From contig JBEHWX010000018.1 of the NCBI GenBank assembly GCA_048498995.1, forward strand, positions 1 through 64,000: a stretch of 64,000 nucleotides of DNA, in the 5' to 3' direction. Position 1 is the stretch's first letter. Each line of letters begins with the position of its first letter. Below, piece after piece: positions 25,268 to 34,023 of this stretch. The notes under the pieces were generated by a model that worked only from the letters and a program-made list of their open reading frames with translations, was not told the DNA's origin and ran no database searches. The DNA comes from JBEHWX01 sp048498995. Lineage in GTDB: Bacteria; Bacteroidota; Ignavibacteria; OLB7. The position numbers and the translations under genes are program-made.

Positions 25268-25295
25268 GGTAGCCGCACGTCTTCAGCGTGCGCCA
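25268..25295. repeat. Palindromic dispersed repeat copy
   Basis: GGTAGCC followed by core GCACGTCTTCAGCGTGC and GCCA. Same orientation as the copy at 25174. Confidence 0.8.
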
Positions 25296-25481
25296 TGTTG
25301 TGGATACACTGGCAAGGTGGCCCCGGCACGGAGCGTTCATCGCTCACACCATGCGTTGCCGGGAGCGCATATGTACGCCGCCGATGGCGGGCGGGGAATG
25401 TTCAACGATCGGTATACGATACGAGACCACAATGTCACTGACGATGGGTCGAGAGAGCTATGATGCATGCGTGGGGCAAAC

Positions 25482-25510
25482 CGCGCACGCTGAAGACGTG
25501 CGCCTACCTT
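25482..25510. repeat. Palindromic dispersed repeat copy, inverted
   Basis: Reverse-complement copy: core GCACGCTGAAGACGTGC followed by GCCTACC. Opposite orientation to the other two in this gap. Confidence 0.8.
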
Positions 25511-25586
25511 GGGGTGCCGTGGGCGTTGGGAGCGTTCGGTGACGGGCATCACAACTGAATAGTTCAAACGACACCTCCGCGCCCGC

Positions 25587-27038
25587 TCACGATCGCAATT
25601 CCCGGCGCGCTATCCGGCCGAGCGTCGTCACGGCCTGTTCGATCCGGTCGGACCAGGGGAAGCCGCAGTTCAGGCGGATGAAATTCCGGTAGCGTCCCTT
25701 GGCCGAGAAGATCGTCCCGGGCGCAATCCCGATCTTCTTCTCCAGGCCGCGCCGGTGCAGCTCCAGCGCGTCCAGCTCCGGCGGCAGCTCCACCCAGAGC
25801 ACGAACCCGCCCTGCGGCCGCGTCACCTTCGTCCCCTCCGGAAAGGAGGCGGCCACCGCCTGCGCCATCAGCTTCGTCTGCACGCTGAAGGCCTGCCGCA
25901 GTCCGCGCAGGTGGCGGTCGTAGCCGCCGTCGGCCAGGAGCCGGGCCACCACCATCTGCTGCAGGGTCGGCGTGGCGACGCTCGTCATCAGCTTCAAACG
26001 CTCAACCTGCTCACGGTAGCGTCCCGGCGCCGTCCACCCGACGCGGTAGCCGGGGGCGAGCGTCTTCGAGAAGGAGGAGCAGAGAAGCACCAGTCCATCC
26101 TTATCGTACGACTTCACCGTCCGCGGGCGGGCGGTGCCGAAGTGGAGATCGCCGTAGAGATCATCCTCGATCAGCGGTATCTCCCGCTCGGCGAGCATCG
26201 CGGCCAGACGCTCCTTCTTGTCGTCCGGCATCAGGCTGCCGAGCGGCTGATTGAAGTTCGGGATCACCAGACACGCGGCCACCTTCCGCCGCGAGAGCGC
26301 TTCCTCCAGCGCGTCCAGGCAGAGGCCGGTGCGCGGATCGGTGGCGACCTCGAGCGCCTTCAGGCCGAGGCTCTGCATCGCCTGCAGGACGCCGAAGTAG
26401 GTGGGAGATTCGATCGCGATCGTATCGCCGGGACGCGCCACCGCGCGCAGGCAGAGATTGAGCGCCTCCATGCAGCCGACGGTGGTGACGATATCCTCGG
26501 CCCCCAGCGAGCATCCCCAGTCGATCGAGCGGCGCGCGATCTGGCGACGGAGCGGCGCGTGGCCGGGCGGAAGATCGTACGTCACCGCCTCGTCGGGATG
26601 CTCGCGGAGCACCTCGATCATCAGCTTCCTCAGCTTCGTCACCGGCAGAAGCTCCGGGCTCGGCGAGGCGGCGCCGAGCGGGGCGAACGTGGGATCGGCC
26701 GCGGCGGTGAACACGCGCGCCACCTGCTCGTCGACACCGACATCGGTCGCCGCCAGCGACGGTCGCGAGGTGGTCGGCTCCGGTGGTAGCTCGCGGGTAC
26801 GATACGCCACGTAGAACCCGGAGCGGGGACGCGACTCGATCAGCCCACGGCTCTCCAGCAGGAAGTACGCCTGGAACGCCGTCGACATGCTCACCCGCTG
26901 CCGCTGGCTCACCTGCCGCACCGAGGGTATCCGCTCCCCCGGCTTGAGCACTCCCTGCTCGATCATCTTCTCCACCCTCGCGGCCACCTGCTCGTAGAGG
27001 AGGCCATCTCTTCCGTTGTTCTCCCGACGTGTCGCCAT
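25587..27038 (-). CDS. MocR/PdxR-type transcription regulator (GntR-aminotransferase fusion)
   Basis: About 483 residues, standard for MocR regulators. Residues ~10-80 form a GntR winged helix: LYEQVAARVEKMIEQGVLKPG, IPSVRQVSQRQRVSMSTAFQAY, LIESRPRSGFYV. The rest is a fold-type I aminotransferase-like domain with SPTYFGVLQ, PNFNQPLGSLMP, IEDDLYGDL and the PLP-lysine motif SSFSKTLAPGYRVGW. These proteins bind PLP or an amino compound and control nearby genes, often divergent ones. Here the divergent gene is a DUF2917 protein. The ATG at 27038 is preferred; a GTG lies one codon upstream. Confidence 0.93.
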   Translation of the reverse strand: MATRRENNGRDGLLYEQVAARVEKMIEQGVLKPGERIPSVRQVSQRQRVSMSTAFQAYFLLESRGLIESRPRSGFYVAYRTRELPPEPTTSRPSLAATDVGVDEQVARVFTAAADPTFAPLGAASPSPELLPVTKLRKLMIEVLREHPDEAVTYDLPPGHAPLRRQIARRSIDWGCSLGAEDIVTTVGCMEALNLCLRAVARPGDTIAIESPTYFGVLQAMQSLGLKALEVATDPRTGLCLDALEEALSRRKVAACLVIPNFNQPLGSLMPDDKKERLAAMLAEREIPLIEDDLYGDLHFGTARPRTVKSYDKDGLVLLCSSFSKTLAPGYRVGWTAPGRYREQVERLKLMTSVATPTLQQMVVARLLADGGYDRHLRGLRQAFSVQTKLMAQAVAASFPEGTKVTRPQGGFVLWVELPPELDALELHRRGLEKKIGIAPGTIFSAKGRYRNFIRLNCGFPWSDRIEQAVTTLGRIARRELRS

Positions 27039-27092
27039 CACCCGTTTCTCTTTGTATCGATGCCTGAAATCCGCGCTGGATCGACGAATCTA

Positions 27093-27138
27093 AACTGATC
27101 TGGTCGTGAAAGCAATCAACTGAATCTGTTCCGGTCGT
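27093..27138. promoter_or_regulatory. Imperfect direct repeats, candidate MocR operator
   Basis: AACTGATCTGGTCGT (27093-27107) and AACTGAATCTGTTCCGGTCGT-like sequence (27118-27138, with a 6-bp insertion) lie in the divergent gap between the MocR gene and the DUF2917 gene. MocR regulators often bind direct repeats in such gaps. This is a sequence-pattern inference only. Confidence 0.4.
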
Positions 27139-27188
27139 CTCCGATCGGATAGCTTGCGTTCGTACTCATGATTGCGAGGGAAATGACG

Positions 27189-27593
27189 ATGAACACGAAA
27201 GCAATGCGGCACGATGGGGAAGTCGCCTCGGGAAGAGCGGTGTATCCCGACCTGATCGATCTGGCATCCGGAAGTGTGCGGGCCTGGTCGCCGGACGGGA
27301 AGCAGATCGTGATCGTGGCGGTGGAGGGAGCTGTATGGATAACGCAGACCGCGGGGACGCGTGATCTGATTCTCAGACGCGGAGAAACGTTCCGATCGCG
27401 CGGCGAGGGACGGGTGGTCGTGGAGACGCTGACGCCGAGGGCACGGGTGGCGATCAGGTGGAGCGCGCCGGCGGCGACGACGGCGCGCGGATCGATGATG
27501 AGCAGAATCAGGGGGTATCTCGGCGTGCTCTTCGCCGGGCGTCGCGCGGCGACCGGACGCGTCCCGGGCGGACGCGCTCCGATGGGATGCTGA
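27189..27593 (+). CDS. DUF2917-like protein
   Basis: About 134 residues from the ATG at 27189 (MNTKAMRHDG), placed nine bases after GAGGGAA; ATGs at 27168 and 27183 are possible. The block AVWITQTAGTRDLILRRGETFRSRGEGRVVVETL has the DUF2917 layout, a small cupin-like beta fold (W-x-T, D-x-x-L-x-x-G, then V-x-x-L). The C-terminal ~40 residues are basic and variable. No enzymatic role is known. It is divergent from a MocR regulator, which probably controls it. Confidence 0.7.
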   Translation: MNTKAMRHDGEVASGRAVYPDLIDLASGSVRAWSPDGKQIVIVAVEGAVWITQTAGTRDLILRRGETFRSRGEGRVVVETLTPRARVAIRWSAPAATTARGSMMSRIRGYLGVLFAGRRAATGRVPGGRAPMGC

Positions 27594-27736
27594 AGCATGG
27601 AGGGCGCATCGCGAGCGCCATATCGCGGAGCGCCGAACGGCTCGAAGCCGGGCCGGTCTGAAGGCGACTAAGTCACACGGGACTACGAGGGGCCGCCTTC
27701 TTCCGGTACCGGCTTCGGCCGGGGCAATCATCCCGC

Positions 27737-27765
27737 CGTATCGCCGGCCACGCGCCGGCGATACG
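27737..27765 (-). terminator. Perfect 12-bp hairpin after nadV
   Basis: Arms CGTATCGCCGGC (27737-27748) and GCCGGCGATACG (27754-27765), 5-nt loop, 22 bp past the nadV stop on the minus strand. Confidence 0.75.
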
Positions 27766-27786
27766 ATCGTAGAGCGCCTCCGCGCG

Positions 27787-29199
27787 TCAGCCTGCCGACG
27801 TGGTCCGGTGCTCGCGCGCACGCGCGCGGACCTGCTCCAGCGTGTGCTCGACCAGCAGATCTCCGTTTTCGAAGACGGTCACGAGCTCCGAGGCAAGTCC
27901 CCGCTCCCGCGCCTCGCTCTCGTGCAGCGTGATCAGCTTCCCTTCCCCATCCCGCACCAGATCGAGGCGGCCCCGCTTGGAGCGCTTGCCGTGATCGGTC
28001 ACCGGATCCTTGAAGATCTCCACGCTCTTCCCCTCGATCACCGCGTGGCTCGCCTTCATCGCGAACTTCTGCGTGTCGCGATTCACCTGCTGCAACAGCC
28101 CGCCCCCCATGCCGAAGTTGATGTTCGAGATGCTGTAGCCGTTCTCCAGCAGGATCGAGAGGATGGCCGCGATCGAGCTCTCGTCGATGCCGTCTCCCTG
28201 AATCACCCGAACGTGGTTGAGCACCTTGTAGCCCTTGGTGTTGACCACGCTGCCGAAGGCCTCCTCCAGCAGCTGCACGCAGGCGAGCACGATCGAGGAG
28301 GGATCTCCCGAATCGGGGCGGACCACCAGCGTGGCGCCGGAGGCAATCACCTCGTCGCGCAGCTCCTTCCCCCAGATGTTCGAGATGGCGTTGAAGATGT
28401 CGTAGCTGTCGGAGACACAGGCGACGATCGAGCCCGGCCGCGCGAACTGCCGGAGCATGTTCCGGTAGGCATCGGCCTCGTGCTCGCGTCCCCACGCGGT
28501 GATCGTGGAATGCTCGGCGGCGGGGATCGAGAAGCCGGCCATTCCGGCGCCGTAATACTCGTTGGCGAGCATCACCCCCATCACCGTATCCGAGCCGAGG
28601 AAGTTCACCAGGTGCGAGGCGCCGCCGATCGCCGCGGTCTCGCGCGAGGAAACGCCGCGCGCGCCGAAGTCATGCAGCTTGAAGGAGATCTCCCCCTCCG
28701 GATCGTCGGCGCTCCGCTCGAGCGCGTCGAGGATCATGCCGCGGATGGTGAAGCTCCGCGTGGCCACCCCGATCGGATACCAGACGCGCATCAGCATCGT
28801 CTCCAACCAGCTGGTGAGCCACGGCAGCTCCGGATCGGTGTTCTCCACGGTGACCAGCACGTTGTGCGTATCGACCACCATCCCCTCCGGCACCGCCTTG
28901 ATCCTGACCGGGATACGTCCACCATGTTCGGTCACGATCCGCATCCATCCGGCCTCGTTGAACGGCTCGCCGTGCGCCGCGAAGAACTCGCGCGCCTCGG
29001 CCACCATCTCCTCGGTGACGACCGCGCCGGCCAGATACCGCTTCAGGATGTACTGGAGTCCGAAGAAGAGCGTGTGGGGGTAGCGGCCGCCGCGCGACTC
29101 GATGTAGGAATAGACCTGCGTGGTGCCGGCCGGATACTGCAGGTAATGCGACGCCTTGTAGGAGTCGACGTCGAGGATCAGATTTTCAATACCCTTCAT
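27787..29199 (-). CDS. nadV: Nicotinamide phosphoribosyltransferase
   Basis: 470 residues, normal for NadV/NAMPT. It joins nicotinamide and PRPP to give NMN, the first step of one-pot NAD salvage, in the cytoplasm. Visible family motifs: LDVDSYKASHYLQYP at the start, HDFGARGVSS, VSDSYDIFNAISNIWG, RPDSGDPSS (phosphate binding), IQGDGID and FGMGGGLLQQVNRDT. The start is backed by GGAG eight bases upstream. It is the second gene of a pair with the bifunctional adenylyltransferase nadM, 57 bp apart on the same strand, so substrate passes NAM to NMN to NAD. A hairpin terminator follows. Confidence 0.95.
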   Translation of the reverse strand: MKGIENLILDVDSYKASHYLQYPAGTTQVYSYIESRGGRYPHTLFFGLQYILKRYLAGAVVTEEMVAEAREFFAAHGEPFNEAGWMRIVTEHGGRIPVRIKAVPEGMVVDTHNVLVTVENTDPELPWLTSWLETMLMRVWYPIGVATRSFTIRGMILDALERSADDPEGEISFKLHDFGARGVSSRETAAIGGASHLVNFLGSDTVMGVMLANEYYGAGMAGFSIPAAEHSTITAWGREHEADAYRNMLRQFARPGSIVACVSDSYDIFNAISNIWGKELRDEVIASGATLVVRPDSGDPSSIVLACVQLLEEAFGSVVNTKGYKVLNHVRVIQGDGIDESSIAAILSILLENGYSISNINFGMGGGLLQQVNRDTQKFAMKASHAVIEGKSVEIFKDPVTDHGKRSKRGRLDLVRDGEGKLITLHESEARERGLASELVTVFENGDLLVEHTLEQVRARAREHRTTSAG

Positions 29200-29256
29200 G
29201 ATGACATCTCCTGTCGATTCGGGTCTTCCCCACTCTCCGTGGGGGTGAATGTGGAA

Positions 29257-30291
29257 TTACGATGCGCGATGGCCTGACTGAAGAAAGTGCATGACGATGT
29301 GGAGATGGTCCTCGAACCACTCCTCCTCGCGCGCGATCGCCTCGAAGAAGGGGAGCCAGAGCGCTCGCTCGGCATCGTCGGAGCCCTTCACGCGGGGAAG
29401 CTCTCCCTCGCCGAGATCGATGTAGTAGGCGTGCGTGATAGTGCGCCCGCGCAGCGAGCGGTTGGGATAGTCGAAGACCTTCACCGAGGCCACCCGCTCG
29501 CGGAGCTCGGCGACCTTCACCTGAATCTTCGTCTCCTCCCGGAGCTCGCGGAGCGCTCCCTTCAGCAGCGTCTCGTTCGGCCGGACGAACCCGCCGGGGA
29601 GGGCCAGCAGCCCCTTGCCCGGATAGGAGCGGCGGCGCACCGCCAGCACATGTCCGGAGCGGACCACCACCGAGTCGGTGGTCACGAAGGTCGGCTCGTA
29701 GGGAGCTCCTTCCCAGAGCTTCCGATAGTCGCGCAGGTAGCGATACTCCTCGACGAGCGCGGCGAAGTGCCGGCTCGATCGGAACGTCTCCATGTGCGAC
29801 GCGATCGGCGGCGGGACCAGCTTGGTCCAGTCGGATCCTCCCTCGAAATAATCGCGGCGGATCTCGGTGGCGCTCACCCGCTGCAGCGATCCCGGCTGCT
29901 GATCCTGCCATTGCGGAAACGAGCGGAGATAGCTCGTGGACTCATCCTTCGCGTTGCCGAACAGGCAGATCTCCTCCTCCGGATCCTCGACGATCTCCTT
30001 CACCTTCCCCTGGACCTCGGAGAGCCAGAGGTTGTCGTTGTTGAAGTAGTCGCGGACATGGACCACGTCGAGCCGCTCCTGATGCTCGGGACGAAGCGCC
30101 GCGCGGATCATCTCCTCCCGCTCCTCGGCGCGCCACGGGTTCTTGACGGTCCTGGCGCCACGGGCGCTGCCGATCACGATGATCACCCGGTCCGACTGCG
30201 CGAAGGCGGCGTTGACCAGGGAAAGGTGTCCGTCGTGGAACGGCTGGAAGCGGCCGATGACCACGCCATAGGCATAACGTGCATCGTTCAT
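29257..30291 (-). CDS. nadM: Bifunctional NMN adenylyltransferase/Nudix hydrolase
   Basis: 344 residues. Residues ~1-180 form the nucleotidyltransferase: GRFQPFHDGH at 13-22 and SATEIR at ~140-145. Residues ~195-340 form the Nudix domain with box GX5EX7REUXEE at ~233-255 (GGFVRPNETLLKGALRELRE, then ET). NadM adenylates NMN to NAD; the Nudix part probably hydrolyses ADP-ribose-type or damaged dinucleotides. The ATG at 30291 has GGAGA seven bases upstream. Paired with nadV. A possible 38-codon leader frame ends in its start codon. Confidence 0.95.
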   Translation of the reverse strand: MNDARYAYGVVIGRFQPFHDGHLSLVNAAFAQSDRVIIVIGSARGARTVKNPWRAEEREEMIRAALRPEHQERLDVVHVRDYFNNDNLWLSEVQGKVKEIVEDPEEEICLFGNAKDESTSYLRSFPQWQDQQPGSLQRVSATEIRRDYFEGGSDWTKLVPPPIASHMETFRSSRHFAALVEEYRYLRDYRKLWEGAPYEPTFVTTDSVVVRSGHVLAVRRRSYPGKGLLALPGGFVRPNETLLKGALRELREETKIQVKVAELRERVASVKVFDYPNRSLRGRTITHAYYIDLGEGELPRVKGSDDAERALWLPFFEAIAREEEWFEDHLHIVMHFLQSGHRAS

Positions 30292-30404
30292 CGTGCCGTC
30301 TCCTGAAATGTCGCGAGGAAGAGGGAAGGAAGTGCGTGTGGGATGTGCCGCTCCGGGCACCGATGGAACGGCGAGGCCGCCGTCCGGCAGAGGTCGTACC
30401 GCAT
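30288..30404 (-). CDS. Possible 38-residue leader peptide upstream of nadM
   Basis: ATG at 30404 is preceded by GGGAG five bases upstream; the frame runs 38 codons and its TGA overlaps the nadM ATG (ATGA). The peptide begins MRYDLCRTAASPFHRC and carries two Cys and three His. It could be a translationally coupled leader controlling nadM or a chance frame. A small hairpin (GGCCGT/ACGGCC, 30425-30441) lies just before it. I could not recognise any known NAD riboswitch. Confidence 0.35.
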   Translation of the reverse strand: MRYDLCRTAASPFHRCPERHIPHALPSLFLATFQETAR

Positions 30405-30648
30405 GATGTCTCCCGCTGGTTGATGGCCGTTCTCCACGGCCGTTTCAGTATCTCCAGCGATCGGGCGGAACCGACTCCCTGTCGGTTGTTCCCCGTCCGA
30501 TCCGGATGTGATGCAAACATAGCCAGGCGGATCCGGACGATGCAACCGGGAAGCGTCAGAATTTCTCACGCGCCCCCGTCACGCGCCCCCTCACGCTCCG
30601 ACGTCAGCCGCGAGCCGGCTCGGGCAAGCACCGCTCCCGAGAGCTCCG

Positions 30649-32178
30649 TCACAGATGCAGGGCAACGCCGATCAGCAGACCGCTCGTGGAGGGATCGATC
30701 TCGTGCGCGGCGAGCGTGAGCGATCCATTCGGAACGCCCGCCCCGGCGATATGCCTGGCGCCGATCTCCACCGGCAGCACCTGCATCGCCTGAAGCTGCA
30801 CGAAGAGGGAGAGCATCCGGGTGACGCGCGAGCCCACCTCGAGCTGGACCCGCCCGGCCGGCGCGCCGACCACCTGACGGAACATCCTGGTGTCGCCGGC
30901 GAGGGAGAGCGCGGCGTGCTCGTCGACGATCGTATATCCGAGGCCGAGCCCTCCGGAGAAGTACAACCGGGCCCCACGCGCGGGATCCGGAGCGGTGATC
31001 AGATAGCTCGCCGTCACCGCGACGTCATGCCCGTTGAACCACTCCCACTTCCGACGCGCGTCCACGCTCGCCGGCGCCATCGTGTAGGTGAGCTCGAGAT
31101 TCCATCGGTCGGCCGCGGCATATCCGACCGCGATATGTCGGAGCACTCCAGCGAATCCGAGGCGTATCTCGTCATCGCCGATCCAGCCCGTGGCCGAAGG
31201 GGCACGATTGATCGGCGCCAGCAGTGGCACGCCGGAAGCGTATCCGATCGAGAATCTGGGGAGCGTGTATCGGGAGGCAACTTCCTCGACGGTCGCGGCC
31301 GGCATGTTCTCCGTCGCGCCGATGCGCTCCCACCTTCCGGCCAGGAAGCGCGCGGCCTCGGGGGGCATGCCGCTCCGGAACAGCGCGTCGTCACGCATCG
31401 TCGGCGCGACCTCGCCGAAGAGGAGCGGGTTGCCGCCGATCGCGCGGTCGAGGCCGGTCCGCTCGAGGGTGCCGATCCCGGCCGTGATGCCGAAGGCGGC
31501 TCCCGTGGCCAACCGCTCCTGGCGCGACACGTTCTCCGCTATCGGATTGTAGAACGCAAGATTCGATCCGGCCGCGCAGAGCGCGCCGACCACCAGCGCC
31601 ATCACATTGTTCCCCTCGTGCTCGATCCGGTCGATCATCGCAACGGGGATCATCCGAGCCGCCGTTGCGATCGTTCGCCAGTCATAGGGGACATCCTCCG
31701 GCCAGAGAAGCACCGCGTCGTCCGTGGCCGCCAGCAGCGTGCCCTGAAGCGTGGCGCCGCTCCGCGTGGTGATGGTGTAGATCGCGAGCGAGGATGAACG
31801 GGCGCCCCCCGGTCCGACCAGGTCGCCAAGCGCGTCGAGGTGCGACGCAAGCCGTCCCGGGGATAGGCGCTCGTAACCATCGACGTAGGCGCGCAGCGCC
31901 GCGAGCCGCTTGGGAGCCACGCTCACGCTCGTGTCGATCTCGCCTCCGGCGACCCGCCGCGTCACCATCAGGGCCGGCGGCGTGCCGACCAGTCGGACGC
32001 GCACGACCGATGGGATGCGGGGGAACAGGCCGAAGTAGGCGACCGCCGAGGAATCGAGCTCATCGGCCCGATCGCTGATGCCGGCCGCGCGTGACGCCTC
32101 CTGCGCCGAGGCCAGGCAGGTGGCCGCGCAGAGGATCGAAAGAAGTTGGAGGAATCGCGTGAGTGTCCGATGGAGCAT
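30649..32178 (-). CDS. Exported protein, paralogue 1, possible outer-membrane barrel
   Basis: About 509 residues. The ATG at 32178 has GAGAGA upstream and gives a signal peptide ending CLASAQ. Conserved blocks shared with the next gene upstream: AYFGLFPRIPSVVRVRL / RYFGLFPAFEGVSEARI, VTRRVAGG, GPGGxxxxxxIxTRxGxxxxG, DWRTIATAARMIPVAMIDRIE, and DRAIGGNPLLFGEVAP. The C-terminal ~200 residues alternate polar and hydrophobic strands and end in HL, as in outer-membrane barrels. Predicted location is the outer membrane. No family known to me. It is a tandem duplicate with the 32370 gene. Confidence 0.65.
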   Translation of the reverse strand: MLHRTLTRFLQLLSILCAATCLASAQEASRAAGISDRADELDSSAVAYFGLFPRIPSVVRVRLVGTPPALMVTRRVAGGEIDTSVSVAPKRLAALRAYVDGYERLSPGRLASHLDALGDLVGPGGARSSSLAIYTITTRSGATLQGTLLAATDDAVLLWPEDVPYDWRTIATAARMIPVAMIDRIEHEGNNVMALVVGALCAAGSNLAFYNPIAENVSRQERLATGAAFGITAGIGTLERTGLDRAIGGNPLLFGEVAPTMRDDALFRSGMPPEAARFLAGRWERIGATENMPAATVEEVASRYTLPRFSIGYASGVPLLAPINRAPSATGWIGDDEIRLGFAGVLRHIAVGYAAADRWNLELTYTMAPASVDARRKWEWFNGHDVAVTASYLITAPDPARGARLYFSGGLGLGYTIVDEHAALSLAGDTRMFRQVVGAPAGRVQLEVGSRVTRMLSLFVQLQAMQVLPVEIGARHIAGAGVPNGSLTLAAHEIDPSTSGLLIGVALHL

Positions 32179-32369
32179 GGGTCTCTCTCGTTTCGCCGTG
32201 ACTGGTGTACGAGCATCCCGCGCGAAGAGGTGGCGCGCATGCAACCGCGCGGCCCGGCACCGGGATCGATGAGAGTGGCCGTCGATGAACGGCGACGAAC
32301 ATCGTCAACCGGCGAACGTGGGCAAGTGCAAAAAGCGGGTGCCGTGGTGGAACCGAGGGCGACCGGCGC

Positions 32370-33935
32370 CTACAGGTGCGCGCGAACGCCGATCACGAGG
32401 CTCGCCGACGAGAAGGTGAGGGTGTGCTCGGGAGATCCGGCCTGCACCGTGGGGCTGTTCGGCTCGCTCGCATCGTATACCTGCTGGAACGACCACCCCG
32501 GCAGGGTAACGCCGAACGAGTGCGTGGCGTCGACCGCGGCGAAGATCGACAGGTTGCGAATGGCCTGATATCCGATCTCCAGCATCGCATGCGCGCTGGC
32601 CGCGCCGAGCTCGTTCGAGACGGCGCGCGTGACGCGCAGCATCCGGAGATTGTCGTTCGACTCCGTGTGCACGGCCGTCACGACGTTGACGGGGGAATAG
32701 CCGGCGCCGACGCCGACGGTGAGCACGAGATGCTGGCCGTTGAACGGGCTCGGGGCCAGTATCCGGTACAGCGTGGTGGCGCGCAGCGTGCTCAGCTCGA
32801 ACCATTCGTTCGAATTTCCACCATACTCGGAGAGGGCGGCTCCCGTGGGAATCCAGACATACTCGGCGGTCCAGCCGAGATGAGCGTTCAGATCATAGCC
32901 GAGGCCGACTCGGCGGAAGGAAACGATGGTGTTGACTCCGACATAGCCGGACCGCTTCCGAAGGTAATCGGTGACCGGCATCCGATTCTCGGAGATATAC
33001 AATGGCATCCCTGAAGCGTAGTGCGCCGAGAAGTGCGTGATACGCTCCCGCCCCGCCACGGCCTCGATGGATTCCGGAGGTGGAGGAATCGTGGGAGCCG
33101 GCTGGTGCATCATGGCGGTGACCTCCGGCGGCAGATCGTCGCCGAAGAGCGCGGCACGCCGCATCTCCGGAAGAACCCGGGCATAGAGCATCGGATTTCC
33201 CCCGATGGCCTGGTCGGTCGCGCTGCGATCGTAGGCTCCGATGGAAGCGATCCCCCCCCAGGTGATGCCGGCCACCATCTCCTCGGTGGAGTTCCGCCCC
33301 ACCAGTCCGTCGTAGAACAGTCCCGCCGCCGCCGTCGACGCCAGCAGCCCGGCGCTGAATCCGATGATCAGGCTTCCGCTGGACTCGATCCTGTCGATAC
33401 CGGCACTACGCAGCACCGTCACCGAGGAGGAAGCTCCACGCCAGTCGTACTGCTCACGGTCGGTGGAGATCACCAGCGTCGAATCGTCCGCATGGAGCAC
33501 GCTCCCCTCGTGCACGGCCCCATCCCGGCCGGTGACGCGAACGTGGCCGCCAGGTCCGGTGAACGGACGAGCCGGCCTGATCAACGCGCGGATGGAATCG
33601 ACCTGGATGCGCCCCGGATCGCGAAAGAGAGATTCGAACTCCGAGATATAGAGGCGAAGGCGCTCGGCCTGATGCGCGCTCAGCATCAGCGTCGTGTCGG
33701 CATGGGTGCCGCCGACGCGACGTGTCACGACAAGCCGCGCTCCCCCGGGCCCCCTGTCATCGATGCGTGCCTCGGACACCCCCTCGAACGCGGGAAAGAG
33801 TCCGAAGTACCGGCACTGCGTCGAGTCCAGACGCGCTCCGATGCGCGCTCCGAACGCGGAGCCGTTGTCCGTCTGGGCCGATGCGGCGGCGGCCACGAGC
33901 AGGGCCGTCGCGATGCTGGATATGACCGCGCGCAT
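32370..33935 (-). CDS. Exported protein, paralogue 2, possible outer-membrane barrel
   Basis: About 521 residues. Signal peptide MRAVISSIATALLVAAAASAQ, cleavage at ASA-QT. A middle segment has YDWRGASSSVTVLRSAGIDRIESSG, matching paralogue 1, followed by a hydrophobic stretch SGSLIIGFSAGLLASTAAAG. DQAIGGNPMLYARVLPEM is shared too. The C-terminal half reads as beta strands with aromatic girdles (ATTLYRILAPSPFNGQHLVL, VGVGAGYSPVNVV) and ends VIGVRAHL. About 190 bp separate it from paralogue 1 on the same strand. Function unknown. Confidence 0.65.
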   Translation of the reverse strand: MRAVISSIATALLVAAAASAQTDNGSAFGARIGARLDSTQCRYFGLFPAFEGVSEARIDDRGPGGARLVVTRRVGGTHADTTLMLSAHQAERLRLYISEFESLFRDPGRIQVDSIRALIRPARPFTGPGGHVRVTGRDGAVHEGSVLHADDSTLVISTDREQYDWRGASSSVTVLRSAGIDRIESSGSLIIGFSAGLLASTAAAGLFYDGLVGRNSTEEMVAGITWGGIASIGAYDRSATDQAIGGNPMLYARVLPEMRRAALFGDDLPPEVTAMMHQPAPTIPPPPESIEAVAGRERITHFSAHYASGMPLYISENRMPVTDYLRKRSGYVGVNTIVSFRRVGLGYDLNAHLGWTAEYVWIPTGAALSEYGGNSNEWFELSTLRATTLYRILAPSPFNGQHLVLTVGVGAGYSPVNVVTAVHTESNDNLRMLRVTRAVSNELGAASAHAMLEIGYQAIRNLSIFAAVDATHSFGVTLPGWSFQQVYDASEPNSPTVQAGSPEHTLTFSSASLVIGVRAHL

Positions 33936-34023
33936 AGTATTCACGAGCAATAATGAATGGTTGGTGTCGTCGTCTCGAATCGGCACGTTACCGTCGGCTG
34001 TCGGCGCGCGCCATTCCGCGCCC

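Noticed and set aside
30405..30648. Possible NAD riboswitch upstream of nadM
   Set aside because: I see only one short hairpin and cannot match any known NAD aptamer core.
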